From Methylobacter sp. (lineage in GTDB: Bacteria > Pseudomonadota > Gammaproteobacteria > Methylococcales > Methylomonadaceae), in assembly GCF_023227905.1 (NCBI RefSeq), contig NZ_JALOCF010000090.1, positions 1 through 10,118 on the forward strand: a stretch of 10,118 nt of DNA. The letters run 5' to 3'. This document shows, in pieces, positions 1 to 7,663 of this stretch. The notes below the pieces were generated by a model. It saw nothing but the letters and a program-made list of their open reading frames with translations. It did no database searches and was not told where the DNA came from. Positions within the stretch are counted from its first letter, which is position 1. The number at the start of each line of letters is the position of its first letter. The position numbers and the translations under genes were made by a program.

Positions 1-108
1 CGGCACCAGCTTATTTATAATGCGCTGGGCGACATGATGAAACAACAAATTCATGCCTTAGGCATTAATGCTCTCTCACCCTCTGAAGAAAATAAAGGAA
101 GATTCTAA
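1..108 (+). CDS. BolA family protein, C-terminal fragment
   Basis: The window opens inside a plus-strand reading frame whose last 35 codons are visible, ending in TAA at 106-108. The readable end begins RHQLIYNALGDMMKQQIHAL. This matches the C-terminal helix region of BolA/IbaG proteins, where an R-H-x-x-(V/I)-Y-x-x-L core is followed by an amphipathic helix containing I-H-A-L. BolA proteins work with monothiol glutaredoxins in iron-sulfur cluster handling and are linked to stress and cell-envelope regulation; this is family knowledge. The start and the N-terminal part lie outside the window, so the BolA and IbaG subfamilies cannot be separated firmly, although the long tail after the helix is more BolA-like. 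The stop codon directly abuts the ATG of the next gene, which implies co-transcription with the peptidyl-prolyl isomerase. Confidence 0.8.
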   Translation, partial: RHQLIYNALGDMMKQQIHALGINALSPSEENKGRF

Positions 109-1119
109 ATGAAAAAATTCATCCCCTTACTTGTTGTCGGCACAGCATTGATCGCCGGCTGTAACCAAGAAACATCCACTAATGCAGGCAGCACTCCTGC
201 TACAACCGCTTCACCTGCGGTTGATAAAGCAGATGCTGTTGCTGTTGTTAACGGCCAATATATCTCTAAATCGTCTCTGGAAACGTTGGAAAAAGAAATC
301 GCCGAACGTAGCCACGGACAAACTTTCCCTAAGGAAAAACTGGTTGAAGAACTTGTTCAGCGTGAATTACTGGTTCAGGATGCTTTGCAAAAGCAACTGG
401 ATAAATCGCCTGAATTCATTGCACAGTTAGAGGCCGCCAAAAAATCCTTATTAACCCAAGCCGTACTGCAGAACTTCATTAAAGCCAATCCGGTAACCGA
501 TGCTGAAATAAAAGCCGAATATGACAACAAGGTAGCCGCTGAAAAAGGTACTGAGTATAAAGCGCGTCATATTCTGGTTAAAACCGAGGCAGAGGCTAAA
601 AAACTGATTACCGAATTGAATAAGGGTGCGGATTTCGCCAAATTAGCCAACAAGCATTCATTGGATGCTAAAGAATCTCAAAATGGCGGCGACTTAGGTT
701 GGTTCTCTGCTGCACAAATGGTTGCTCCTTTCTCAGAAGCAGTGGCGGCACTGGAAAAAGGAAAATACTCCAAAGAACCCGTTAAGACCCAGTTTGGTTA
801 TCATGTAATTTTAAAAGAAGATTCTCGCCCTGTAACACCTCCACCATTGGAAGCGGTTAAAGAGCAATTGACACCTTTCATGCAACGCAAGAAAGTTCAA
901 GGCATGATAGAAACATTGCGCAATCAGGCAAAAGTAGAAGTATTAGTGCCGCTGACTGAGGAGAAGCCAAAAACTGAAGCTGCTCCGGCAGAACAACCTG
1001 CTGCAGAGTCTGCAAAACCGGCTGAAGGCGCTGCAACTGAGACAGCTCCAGCGGCTCCGGCAGAACCAGCTAAAACTGAAGAACCGGCTCCCGCCGCACC
1101 AGCAGAACCAAAAAAATAA
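109..1119 (+). CDS. Lipoprotein parvulin-type peptidyl-prolyl cis-trans isomerase (PpiC/SurA-like)
   Basis: A 336-residue periplasmic foldase candidate that isomerises X-Pro bonds in exported proteins. Residues 1-17 form a short signal peptide (MKK plus a hydrophobic core) ending in lipobox LIAG-C18, so lipid attachment at Cys18 is expected. Asn at +2 favours the outer membrane. A Thr/Ala/Pro linker (about 19-40) leads to a SurA_N-like helical chaperone region (about 44-130). The rotamase domain (about 149-237) has the family landmarks ARHILVK (152-158, His154), GGDLGWF (193-199) and FGYHVI (229-234, His232). Residues from about 283 are an Ala/Pro/Glu/Lys-rich tail of roughly 50 residues, which is unusual for the family. 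The start is supported by an AAGGAAG ribosome-binding site just upstream, and the ATG directly follows the BolA stop. An intrinsic terminator follows the gene. The PPIase fold is secure; the client proteins are unknown. Confidence 0.93.
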   Translation: MKKFIPLLVVGTALIAGCNQETSTNAGSTPATTASPAVDKADAVAVVNGQYISKSSLETLEKEIAERSHGQTFPKEKLVEELVQRELLVQDALQKQLDKSPEFIAQLEAAKKSLLTQAVLQNFIKANPVTDAEIKAEYDNKVAAEKGTEYKARHILVKTEAEAKKLITELNKGADFAKLANKHSLDAKESQNGGDLGWFSAAQMVAPFSEAVAALEKGKYSKEPVKTQFGYHVILKEDSRPVTPPPLEAVKEQLTPFMQRKKVQGMIETLRNQAKVEVLVPLTEEKPKTEAAPAEQPAAESAKPAEGAATETAPAAPAEPAKTEEPAPAAPAEPKK

Positions 1120-1130
1120 TAGCATTACAC

Positions 1131-1157
1131 AAAAAGGGCGGATTATCCGCCCTTTTT
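1131..1157. terminator. Bidirectional intrinsic terminator between convergent genes
   Basis: A 12-bp perfect stem (AAAAAGGGCGGA at 1131-1142, TCCGCCCTTTTT at 1146-1157) encloses a TTA loop. A T-run follows on the plus strand, and the matching A-run makes a T-run on the minus strand. It lies between the stop of the isomerase gene and recJ, and its right edge touches the first base of the recJ stop codon, so it can serve both transcripts. Confidence 0.88.
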
Positions 1158-2902
1158 TATACTATTTTTTCCAGATACTGCACTATCAGCTGCACGCTGC
1201 GGTTCCCCCTAAACTCATTAATATCCAGTTTATAAGCCGCTTTAATGTGCCGCAAGCCCAGCCAGCTTTCCGGCTTATCCACATAAAAAGCAATCGCATC
1301 GATTAATAACTCGCCGAACGGTTTTCTCAGCACTAATTTAAGATGTCTTTGCCCGACAATGCGCGATTGAATCACATCGAAAACCCCATCAAAAACAGGC
1401 TCGGGGAATTCCTGTCCCCAGGTTGCGGCGTTCTGCAATAAATCAGCAAATCCAATAGTCAGCTCCTGCTCAGTAAGTTCGCCATCGGAATAGATCTTCT
1501 GCTCCAGATCAATAGTCACTAAACGTTTTCTGACCACTTCATCAAAAGCCAATGCAAACGGCGGATAGTCGTGCATTTTTATGCTCATGCCTGCTGCCAT
1601 CGCGTGCCCCCCGAATTTACTCAGCAGCTTAGGGTGTGCGGCAGCAATATCACTCAATACATCGCGAATATGAACGCCGGGAATCGAGCGTGCGGAGCCT
1701 TTTATCTCATCTTTTCCGGCAGGCGCAAACGCGATAACCGGACGATGCAATTGATCTTTAATTCGTGATGCTAAAATGCCGATAACACCTTGATGCCAGT
1801 TTGAGTCAAATAAGCAGACTCCGGCAGGCAAATGGTGTTCATCAAGCTTTTTCATTTCACTTAACAAAGCCATCGCTTCGTTTTTCATTTGCCCTTCAAT
1901 TTCCCGCCGGTCATTGTTCAGCTCATCGAGCTGCAATGCCATTTCTTTGGCAAGAGAAGGGTCTTCGGTAAGCAGACACTGAATCCCTAATGACATGTCA
2001 TCCATACGTCCTGCCGCATTAAGCCTCGGCCCTATGGCAAAACCCAAATCGGAGGCAGAAACGGTTTCAGAGTTTCTGCCTGATACCTCGATAAGCGCTT
2101 TTATACCCGGATGCGAACGCCCTGTGCGTATCCTTAATAACCCCTGATACACCAGAACCCGGTTGACTTGATCCAGTGCCACCACATCGGCAACCGTCCC
2201 CAACGCGACATAATCAAGCAACTGAGCTAGATTGGGTTCTTGAACCTGTTTTTGCTCAAACCAGCCCTGATCTCTTAACCGGCTTCTCAACGCCATTAAC
2301 ACATAAAAAATAACGCCGACACCGGCCAGCGTGCCACTGGGAAACTTATCATCGATCAAATTGGGATTGACTATAGCGTCAGCCATGGGCAACTCATGCC
2401 CCGGCAAATGATGATCGGTGATCAGGACTTGTATGCCCAGTTCTTTGGCAACCCTAACCCCATCTATGCTCGATATGCCGTTATCAACGGTAATAATCAC
2501 ATCAGGATCTTGCTGCTTAACCAGATCGACGATTTCAGGAGTCAAGCCGTAACCGTACTCAAACCGGTTAGGCACAACAAAGGTTACCTCCTTTGCGCCC
2601 AGCGATTGCAAACCCTTAATAGCTACCGCACAACTGGTTGCGCCGTCGGCATCGAAGTCGGCCACAATGCAAATCCGTTTCTGCTCATTGATCGCGGTGA
2701 TCAAATGTTCCACCATCTTTTCCATGCCCGATAGCAGCCATGGCGACGGAAGTTTAGCCAGCGTCCTGTCCAGATCGGCTTCTGAAGTCAATCCCCTGGC
2801 TAAAAAGATGCGTTCCAGTACCGGATGCATTTCCCCAAATTTTGCGCGCATCTTCGGGACTGAGCGGGTAACGATGGTTTTTTTTACGCCTTGATAATAC
2901 AT
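1157..2902 (-). CDS. recJ: Single-stranded-DNA-specific 5'-3' exonuclease RecJ
   Basis: A 581-residue protein (the E. coli enzyme has 577) of the DHH phosphoesterase superfamily. RecJ degrades single-stranded DNA 5'-3' in RecF-pathway recombination, mismatch repair and base-excision repair, using two metal ions. The metal-binding motifs are intact: DFDADG (82-87), VDNG (139-142) and DHH (163-165). They are followed by GTVADV (235-240), GPRLNAAGRMDDMS (291-304) and WHQGVIG (369-375). The DHHA1 segment carries GGHAMAAG (431-438). The end, with KLDINEFRGNRS (558-569), matches the C-terminal OB-type domain of gammaproteobacterial RecJ. The ATG at 2900-2902 has GGAAA a few bases upstream. Met18 is an in-frame alternative that would give a shorter N-terminus. 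The gene lies downstream of thrC but is separated from it by an intrinsic terminator, so it probably has its own weak promoter or depends on read-through. Confidence 0.97.
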   Translation of the reverse strand: MYYQGVKKTIVTRSVPKMRAKFGEMHPVLERIFLARGLTSEADLDRTLAKLPSPWLLSGMEKMVEHLITAINEQKRICIVADFDADGATSCAVAIKGLQSLGAKEVTFVVPNRFEYGYGLTPEIVDLVKQQDPDVIITVDNGISSIDGVRVAKELGIQVLITDHHLPGHELPMADAIVNPNLIDDKFPSGTLAGVGVIFYVLMALRSRLRDQGWFEQKQVQEPNLAQLLDYVALGTVADVVALDQVNRVLVYQGLLRIRTGRSHPGIKALIEVSGRNSETVSASDLGFAIGPRLNAAGRMDDMSLGIQCLLTEDPSLAKEMALQLDELNNDRREIEGQMKNEAMALLSEMKKLDEHHLPAGVCLFDSNWHQGVIGILASRIKDQLHRPVIAFAPAGKDEIKGSARSIPGVHIRDVLSDIAAAHPKLLSKFGGHAMAAGMSIKMHDYPPFALAFDEVVRKRLVTIDLEQKIYSDGELTEQELTIGFADLLQNAATWGQEFPEPVFDGVFDVIQSRIVGQRHLKLVLRKPFGELLIDAIAFYVDKPESWLGLRHIKAAYKLDINEFRGNRSVQLIVQYLEKIV

Positions 2903-2913
2903 GGGTTTCCAAT

Positions 2914-2939
2914 AAAAAAGCCGACAAAAGCCGGCTTTA
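2914..2939 (-). terminator. Intrinsic terminator downstream of thrC
   Basis: On the minus strand an AAAGCCG stem (plus 2932-2938) pairs with CGGCTTT (plus 2917-2923) around an 8-nt loop, followed directly by a T-rich run. It sits between the thrC stop and the recJ start, so it should end most transcripts coming from hom-thrC. Confidence 0.75.
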
Positions 2940-2976
2940 GATGACTGCTTTATTGATTTTTAACGCGGAGCATAGC

Positions 2977-4056
2977 TTATAAACAATCCAAAATAGCCCG
3001 TTTAACCGCATCCAAACTGGCGTCAATCGTCACAGGATGTGCGGCAGCACATTGCGAGATAGCTGTATCGGGATCTTTTAAGCCATTACCGGTTAAGGTG
3101 CAAACAATCTTGCTGCCTTCAGGAATTTTTCCTGAGCCAATGTCATGCAAGGCTCCCGCTAATGATGTTGCCGAAGCAGGCTCGCAAAAGATGCCTTCAA
3201 ACTGGGACAGCATTTTGTGAGCAGCTAAAATTTGTTCGTCGGTAAACTTGTCAAACCAGCCGCCGGATTCTTTTTGCGCAGCCCAGGCAAAATCCCAAGA
3301 TTGCGGATGACCGATGCGTATCGCTGTCGCGATGGTTTCGGGCTCGTCGATCATGTGGCCGGCTAAAAACGGTGCCGCCCCGGCTGCCTGATAGCCGCAC
3401 ATAACCGGGCGAGTACTGCATACACGGCTAGTGGCATATTCAGTATAGCCTTTCCAGTAAGCGGTAATATTTCCGGCATTGCCGACCGGCAGACAGTGAA
3501 AGTCAGGCGCAAAACCAAGATCGTCGACAATTTCAAAAGCGGCGGTTTTTTGTCCATCAATTCTGAACGGGTTGATCGAATTAACGATGGTGACCGGCGC
3601 ATGATCGGCGACTTCTTTGACCAATGCCATGCCTTTATCGAAGTTGCCGTTAATCTGGATAATTTCGGCACCATACATTAATGTTTGCGCCAATTTGCCC
3701 AAGGCAATCTTGCCGTCGGGAATCAGCACGAACGCTTTGATGCCGGCGCGTGCTGCATATGCCGCAGCAGCAGCGGAAGTGTTGCCGGTCGAGGCGCAGA
3801 TGATAGCCTGACTGCCCGCTTCCACGGCTTTGGTGACTGCCATAGTCATGCCGCGATCCTTAAATGAGCCGGTCGGGTTCAGCCCCTCATATTTTACATA
3901 AATATCGACATCCTTGCCGATCAGTCGGGGAATATTTTGCAATTGAATCAGCGGCGTATTGCCTTCGTTCAAACTGATAATGCGAGTGCTTTCGCTAACC
4001 GGCAGGCGATCTCTATAGCGATTAATCAAGCCGGTGTGATGTTTATGAGTAGACAT
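2977..4056 (-). CDS. thrC: Threonine synthase
   Basis: A 359-residue, PLP-dependent fold-type II enzyme converting O-phosphohomoserine to threonine and phosphate in the cytoplasm. The PLP lysine is Lys66 in GSFKDRG (63-69). The substrate/phosphate-binding loop ASTGNTSAAAAAY lies at 88-100. The glycine-rich PLP-phosphate loop PVGNAGNI is at 190-197, and the late TGNGLKD motif at 322-328. The length is that of the short (about 350 residue) Bacillus-like class, not the roughly 430-residue E. coli type. It starts 10 bp after the hom stop, with only a weak ribosome-binding site (GGGAT, rather far upstream), so translation may be coupled to hom. Homoserine kinase, the step between the two enzymes, is not encoded in the window. 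The alternatives in this fold family (threonine dehydratase, cysteine synthase) are disfavoured by the motif set and by the neighbour hom. Confidence 0.96.
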   Translation of the reverse strand: MSTHKHHTGLINRYRDRLPVSESTRIISLNEGNTPLIQLQNIPRLIGKDVDIYVKYEGLNPTGSFKDRGMTMAVTKAVEAGSQAIICASTGNTSAAAAAYAARAGIKAFVLIPDGKIALGKLAQTLMYGAEIIQINGNFDKGMALVKEVADHAPVTIVNSINPFRIDGQKTAAFEIVDDLGFAPDFHCLPVGNAGNITAYWKGYTEYATSRVCSTRPVMCGYQAAGAAPFLAGHMIDEPETIATAIRIGHPQSWDFAWAAQKESGGWFDKFTDEQILAAHKMLSQFEGIFCEPASATSLAGALHDIGSGKIPEGSKIVCTLTGNGLKDPDTAISQCAAAHPVTIDASLDAVKRAILDCL

Positions 4057-4066
4057 ATTTTTTAAT

Positions 4067-5377
4067 TTATCCCAAAGTTTCCAGGCGGATACGGTTAACT
4101 TTACCGGTAACGGTTTTTAACGCTTCAATTTCGGCAATCGCCGCGTTCATTTCTTTTTCCAGCGTGATCTGAGTCAGTATGATAATCGGTACCGACGTTT
4201 CATTGTGCAGCGGTACTTTCTGGCTAATCGCTTCGATGCTTATCTGGTGATCGGCCAAAATCCGCGTTACTTCAGCCAAAACGCCCGGCTTATCTTCAGC
4301 ATTCAACCGCAAATAATAAGAAGTCCTGAACTTGTCCGCAGACAATACCGGTATGTCGGCTAAGGCATCGGCCTGAAAGGCCAAATGTGGCACACGGTTT
4401 TCAGGATCGCTGGTTAAAGCCCTGACTACATCGATAACATCGGCGACGACAGAGGATGCTGTCGGTTCGGCACCAGCTCCGGCGCCGTAATAAAGCGTAG
4501 GACCGACCGCATCGCCTTTAACCAAAACAGCATTCATGACGCCGTTGACATTGGCAATAAGACGACGCTCAGGAATCAAGGTCGGATGCACCCTTAACTC
4601 GATGCCTTCCGGAGTCTTGCGAGCGATGCCCAAATGCTTAATGCGATAGCCCAGTTGCTCCGCGTACTCGACATCAGTGCGGGTAATCTTGGTGATGCCT
4701 TCGGTATAAACCTTGTCGAACTGCAACGGGATGCCGAAAGCAATCGAAGCAAGGATGGTCAGCTTGTGTCCGGCATCGATGCCTTCCACGTCAAAGGTAG
4801 GGTCGGTTTCTGCGTAACCCAAGGCTTGAGCTTCGGCCAATACGTCAGCAAAATCACGGCCCTTATCGCGCATTTCGGTCAGGATGAAATTGCCTGTGCC
4901 GTTGATAATGCCCGCCAACCATTCGATGTGGTTGCCGCTTAAGCCTTCGCGTATGGCTTTGATAATGGGAATACCACCGGCAACAGCGGCTTCAAAAGCG
5001 ACGATGACGCCTTTTTCGCTGGCTTTGGCAAAAATCTCATTACCGTGCAATGCGATCAGCGACTTATTGGCGGTTACAACATGCTTACCATTCTCTATGG
5101 CTTTCAGCACCATGTCTTTAACCTGCCCTGCCCCGCCGATGAGTTCCAGGATAATTTCGATTTCCGGATCATTGATGATTTCAAAAGGATCGGTCGTTAA
5201 CGCGATGCCTTGCGTGTCGCAAATACGCTGCTTGCTCAAATCCTTTGCTGAGGCACGAGTGATGATGATTTCACGGCCTGCTCTGCGGGCAATTTCCGCC
5301 GCGTTTCGCTTCAACACATTGACTGTGCCGCCGCCGACAGTGCCTAATCCTAATATACCTACTTTTACCGGTTTCAA
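4067..5377 (-). CDS. hom: Homoserine dehydrogenase, monofunctional, ACT-domain type
   Basis: A 436-residue NAD(P)H-dependent enzyme reducing aspartate semialdehyde to homoserine, the branch point to threonine and methionine. The Rossmann loop GILGLGTVGGG is at 7-17, the ANKS segment with Lys105 at 103-106, and the catalytic-domain signature GYAETDPTFDVEGIDAGHK at 187-205 includes Asp201 and the expected catalytic Lys205. A C-terminal ACT domain (about 353-429, beginning YYLRLNAEDKPGVLAEVT) suggests allosteric control by threonine, as in other enzymes of this class. It is not fused to aspartokinase. The start codon is TTG (plus 5375-5377). A TGGAG ribosome-binding site lies 6 bases upstream and an in-frame TAA five codons upstream, so no ATG start is possible nearby. 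thrC follows after 10 bp. Confidence 0.96.
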   Translation of the reverse strand: MKPVKVGILGLGTVGGGTVNVLKRNAAEIARRAGREIIITRASAKDLSKQRICDTQGIALTTDPFEIINDPEIEIILELIGGAGQVKDMVLKAIENGKHVVTANKSLIALHGNEIFAKASEKGVIVAFEAAVAGGIPIIKAIREGLSGNHIEWLAGIINGTGNFILTEMRDKGRDFADVLAEAQALGYAETDPTFDVEGIDAGHKLTILASIAFGIPLQFDKVYTEGITKITRTDVEYAEQLGYRIKHLGIARKTPEGIELRVHPTLIPERRLIANVNGVMNAVLVKGDAVGPTLYYGAGAGAEPTASSVVADVIDVVRALTSDPENRVPHLAFQADALADIPVLSADKFRTSYYLRLNAEDKPGVLAEVTRILADHQISIEAISQKVPLHNETSVPIIILTQITLEKEMNAAIAEIEALKTVTGKVNRIRLETLG

Positions 5378-5605
5378 ATCAAACTCCAGTTAAAAAAATA
5401 TTTACCACAGAGGTCACGAAGGACACGAAGAAAACAATCCAATTAATATATTAAAACTTCGTGTTCTCGGCAATAGCTCCTGCATTGCTCTACCTCCTGC
5501 ATCCTTGCAGTCGTCTGTGTTCTTCGTGGTTATTTCTTAATTTTTTATGCTAACGCACGAATTGTTTCATGGCCTCTGGAATGTGGGAATGATGAAAACG
5601 CAACA
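5378..5605. other. Intergenic region between alaC-like gene and hom
   Basis: 228 bases with no convincing gene. Most of the space (5404-5530) is a quasi-palindromic, repeat-like element, described separately. The flanks hold the hom ribosome-binding site (minus strand, about 5384-5388) and an AT-rich stretch at 5535-5548. No clear intrinsic terminator follows the aminotransferase gene on the minus strand, so read-through into hom-thrC is possible. Confidence 0.6.
5404..5530. repeat. Imperfect palindromic (MITE/REP-like) intergenic repeat
   Basis: The two ends are imperfect inverted copies: 5404-5430 begins ACCACAGAGG, and the reverse complement of 5513-5530 begins ACCACGAAGAACACAGA. CACGAAG occurs twice in the left arm (5415-5421 and 5424-5430), and the inner ACACGAAG (5423-5430) pairs with CTTCGTGT (5457-5464) around the 12-nt palindrome TTAATATATTAA (5443-5454). 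The right half has a direct repeat CTCCTGCAT (5477-5485, 5494-5502) and a small hairpin CTGCA-TCCT-TGCAG (5497-5510). This texture resembles dispersed 'ACCACAGAG...CACGAAG' repeats known between genes in several bacteria. Only one copy is visible here, so its dispersed nature is an inference. It encodes no transposase. Confidence 0.6.
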
Positions 5606-6790
5606 TTATATAACCTTGTCTTTCTTCATCATATTGCGTATGCCGCGAACTGCCTGCCGGGTACGGTGTTCATTTTCAATCAGGCCGAATCGGACGTGAT
5701 CATCGCCATGCTGGCCGAAACCGATACCCGGTGAAACCGCAACTTTGGCCTCTGCCAGCAGTTTCTTTGAAAACTCAAGCGACCCCATATGTTGATAGGC
5801 TTCGGGAATACGCGCCCAGACAAACATCGTGGCTTTCGGTTTTTCAACCGGCCACCCGGCTGCCGTTAAGCCATCGCACAATACGTCGCGTCTTTTCCGG
5901 TACATTTCGGCAATTTCAGCCACGCAATCCTGCGGCCCTTCAAGGGCAGCAATCGCGGCAATCTGGATGGGCGTAAACGTGCCGTAATCCAGATAAGATT
6001 TAATGCGTGCCAAAGCGGAAACCAGTTCTTTGTTGCCGCACATGAAACCCACACGCCAGCCCGGCATGTTGTAGCTTTTTGACAGCGAGAAAAACTCTAC
6101 CGCAATGTCTTTTGCGCCTTTGACTTGCAGGATTGACGGCGCTTTGTAGCCGTCAAAAACGATGTCTGCGTAAGCAATATCCTGTACCACCCAAATTTTA
6201 TGCTCTTTGGCGACGGCGATGATTTTCTCGAAAAAGTCGAGCTCCACACACTGGCTGGTCGGGTTGCCGGGAAAATTAAGGATCAGCATTTTCGGCTTGG
6301 GCCATGAATCAATAATGGCTTTATGCAGTTCTTCAAAGAAATCGCCGCCCGGAATCATAGGTACATGCCTTAGATCGGCACCTGCAATCACAACGCCGTA
6401 AGGATGTATCGGATACGCGGGATTAGGCACCAGCACTACATCTCCAGGGCCTAAAGTCGCCAACGCCAAATGCGCCAAACCTTCTTTTGAACCGATGGTG
6501 ACAATGGCTTCGGTTTCGGGGTCCAAATCGACATCAAAACGGTTTTTGTACCAGGTACAGATGGCTTTTCTTAATCGGGGTATGCCTTTGGAAACCGAAT
6601 AACGATGCGTATCGGGACGTTGGGCAGATTCAATCAATTTAGTTACGATATGCTCCGGCGTGGCCTGGTCGGGATTACCCATGCCAAAATCGATAATATC
6701 TTCTCCAGCCGCTCGGGCTTTGGCTTTCAGATCAGTAACAATATTAAAAACGTAGGGAGGTAAACGACTTATTCTATGAAATTCTTCCAT
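5606..6790 (-). CDS. alaC: AlaC-type PLP aminotransferase (probable alanine/glutamate transaminase)
   Basis: A 394-residue fold-type I, class I/II aminotransferase closest by eye to AlaC/YfdZ, which makes alanine from pyruvate with glutamate as amino donor. Visible landmarks: DFGMGNPD (34-41), PNPAYPIHPYG (122-132), NFPGNPTS with Asn176 (172-179), Asp204 that contacts the pyridine nitrogen, the PLP lysine Lys238 in SLSKSYNMPGWRVGF (235-249, with Arg246), and the substrate-carboxylate Arg367 in HVRFGL. The ATG at 6788-6790 has a modest AAGAG ribosome-binding site. A probable promoter lies upstream at 6842-6870. Downstream are hom and thrC on the same strand. A homolog beside hom-thrC recurs in many proteobacteria, so it may feed the aspartate/threonine pathway or balance amino donors. 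Substrate specificity cannot be read from the sequence, and an aspartate or broad-range transaminase remains possible. Confidence 0.88.
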   Translation of the reverse strand: MEEFHRISRLPPYVFNIVTDLKAKARAAGEDIIDFGMGNPDQATPEHIVTKLIESAQRPDTHRYSVSKGIPRLRKAICTWYKNRFDVDLDPETEAIVTIGSKEGLAHLALATLGPGDVVLVPNPAYPIHPYGVVIAGADLRHVPMIPGGDFFEELHKAIIDSWPKPKMLILNFPGNPTSQCVELDFFEKIIAVAKEHKIWVVQDIAYADIVFDGYKAPSILQVKGAKDIAVEFFSLSKSYNMPGWRVGFMCGNKELVSALARIKSYLDYGTFTPIQIAAIAALEGPQDCVAEIAEMYRKRRDVLCDGLTAAGWPVEKPKATMFVWARIPEAYQHMGSLEFSKKLLAEAKVAVSPGIGFGQHGDDHVRFGLIENEHRTRQAVRGIRNMMKKDKVI

Positions 6791-6841
6791 TGACTGCTCT
6801 TGAAAAACCGGTGTTTAAGTGAAAGTTAAAAAATGTTGCCC

Positions 6842-6870
6842 AAGGTACTGTTATTAAAATGCTATGTCAA
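6842..6870 (-). promoter_or_regulatory. Candidate sigma-70 promoter for the alaC-like gene
   Basis: On the minus strand a perfect -35 hexamer TTGACA (plus 6865-6870) is followed, after a 17-base spacer, by TACCTT (plus 6842-6847) as a weak -10 matching 3 of 6 consensus positions. It lies between the kdsB stop and the aminotransferase start, giving a leader of roughly 45 bases. It would drive alaC and possibly hom-thrC. Confidence 0.42.
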
Positions 6871-6892
6871 ATGTAAGCAGCATCCGGACCGA

Positions 6893-7663
6893 CTAGCGAT
6901 CCAGGCGCAATACTTGTTCTACGCGTAGCAAATCTTCTTTTGTATCGACACCGGCGGACGGTGTCTTATCGACGATATGCACTCTAATGCTCTCGCCGTG
7001 CCAGAGTATTCTCAGCTGTTCCAGGGATTCAATCGACTCCAGCAATGAAGCATCCCAAAAACAATAGCGGTTTAAAAAATCAACAGTATAGGCATACATG
7101 CCGATATGCCTGAGATAAGGCATTTTACCGGAGGGTGCACCGTTAGGCTGGGTGAACGCATCCCTATCCCAAGGGATTGGCGCGCGGCTGAAATAAAGCG
7201 CATAACCGGCCTGATTCAAGACCACTTTTACCGCGTTGGGATTGAAAATTTCTTCCGGATCAGTGATCTTCGCAGCCAGTGTCGCTATGCCCGCCTGCTG
7301 CTGACCGGCCAGCGCTTCAGCGGTATCGCGAATATAAGCAGGTGGAATTAACGGTTCATCGCCTTGCAGATTAACGATGATGGTATCGTCAGCCCAGCCG
7401 CAAAGCCTTGCAACCTCGGCGATTCTTTCCGTACCGCTTTGATGATCTGCTCGCGTCATAACCGCTTTAATTCCCAGAGCTGTAACGGTTTGAAAAATCC
7501 GCTCATCATCGGTGGCGACAATAATTTCGTCGGCATCGGCTTCCTGCGCACGCGCACAGACATGCGCAATCATCGGTTTGCCGGCAATATCCAGCAGCGG
7601 TTTACCCGGTAATCTTGTTGAAGCGTATCGTGCCGGAATAACTACTTTAAAACGCACACTCAT
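6893..7663 (-). CDS. kdsB: 3-deoxy-manno-octulosonate cytidylyltransferase (CMP-Kdo synthetase)
   Basis: A 256-residue enzyme that couples Kdo to CMP from CTP, activating Kdo for transfer to lipid A in the Gram-negative inner core LPS. The nucleotide-binding signature IPARYASTRLPGKPL (9-23) is complete. ATDDERI is at 50-56, NLQGDEPLI (98-106) carries the metal/CTP-binding Asp102, YFSRAPIPWDRD (157-168) lies mid-protein, and GVDTKEDL (238-245) supplies the second metal-binding Asp240. The length is typical (the E. coli enzyme has 248). Its ATG overlaps the stop of the upstream Trm112-like gene in an ATGA arrangement, and no good ribosome-binding site precedes it, so translation is probably coupled. 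No terminator is evident after the stop before the alaC-type gene. The ycaR-kdsB pairing matches E. coli; lpxK and msbA are not in the visible neighbourhood. Confidence 0.97.
   Translation of the reverse strand: MSVRFKVVIPARYASTRLPGKPLLDIAGKPMIAHVCARAQEADADEIIVATDDERIFQTVTALGIKAVMTRADHQSGTERIAEVARLCGWADDTIIVNLQGDEPLIPPAYIRDTAEALAGQQQAGIATLAAKITDPEEIFNPNAVKVVLNQAGYALYFSRAPIPWDRDAFTQPNGAPSGKMPYLRHIGMYAYTVDFLNRYCFWDASLLESIESLEQLRILWHGESIRVHIVDKTPSAGVDTKEDLLRVEQVLRLDR

Noticed and set aside
4884..5393. 169-codon plus-strand frame opposite hom
   Set aside because: It lies fully antisense to a well-supported gene, has no recognisable domain, and is explained by the codon bias of hom.
5378..5605. 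Threonine attenuator or riboswitch before hom
   Set aside because: The mini-ORF lacks runs of Thr/Ile codons, and no terminator with T-run or known riboswitch core was seen; the sequence looks like a repeat element.
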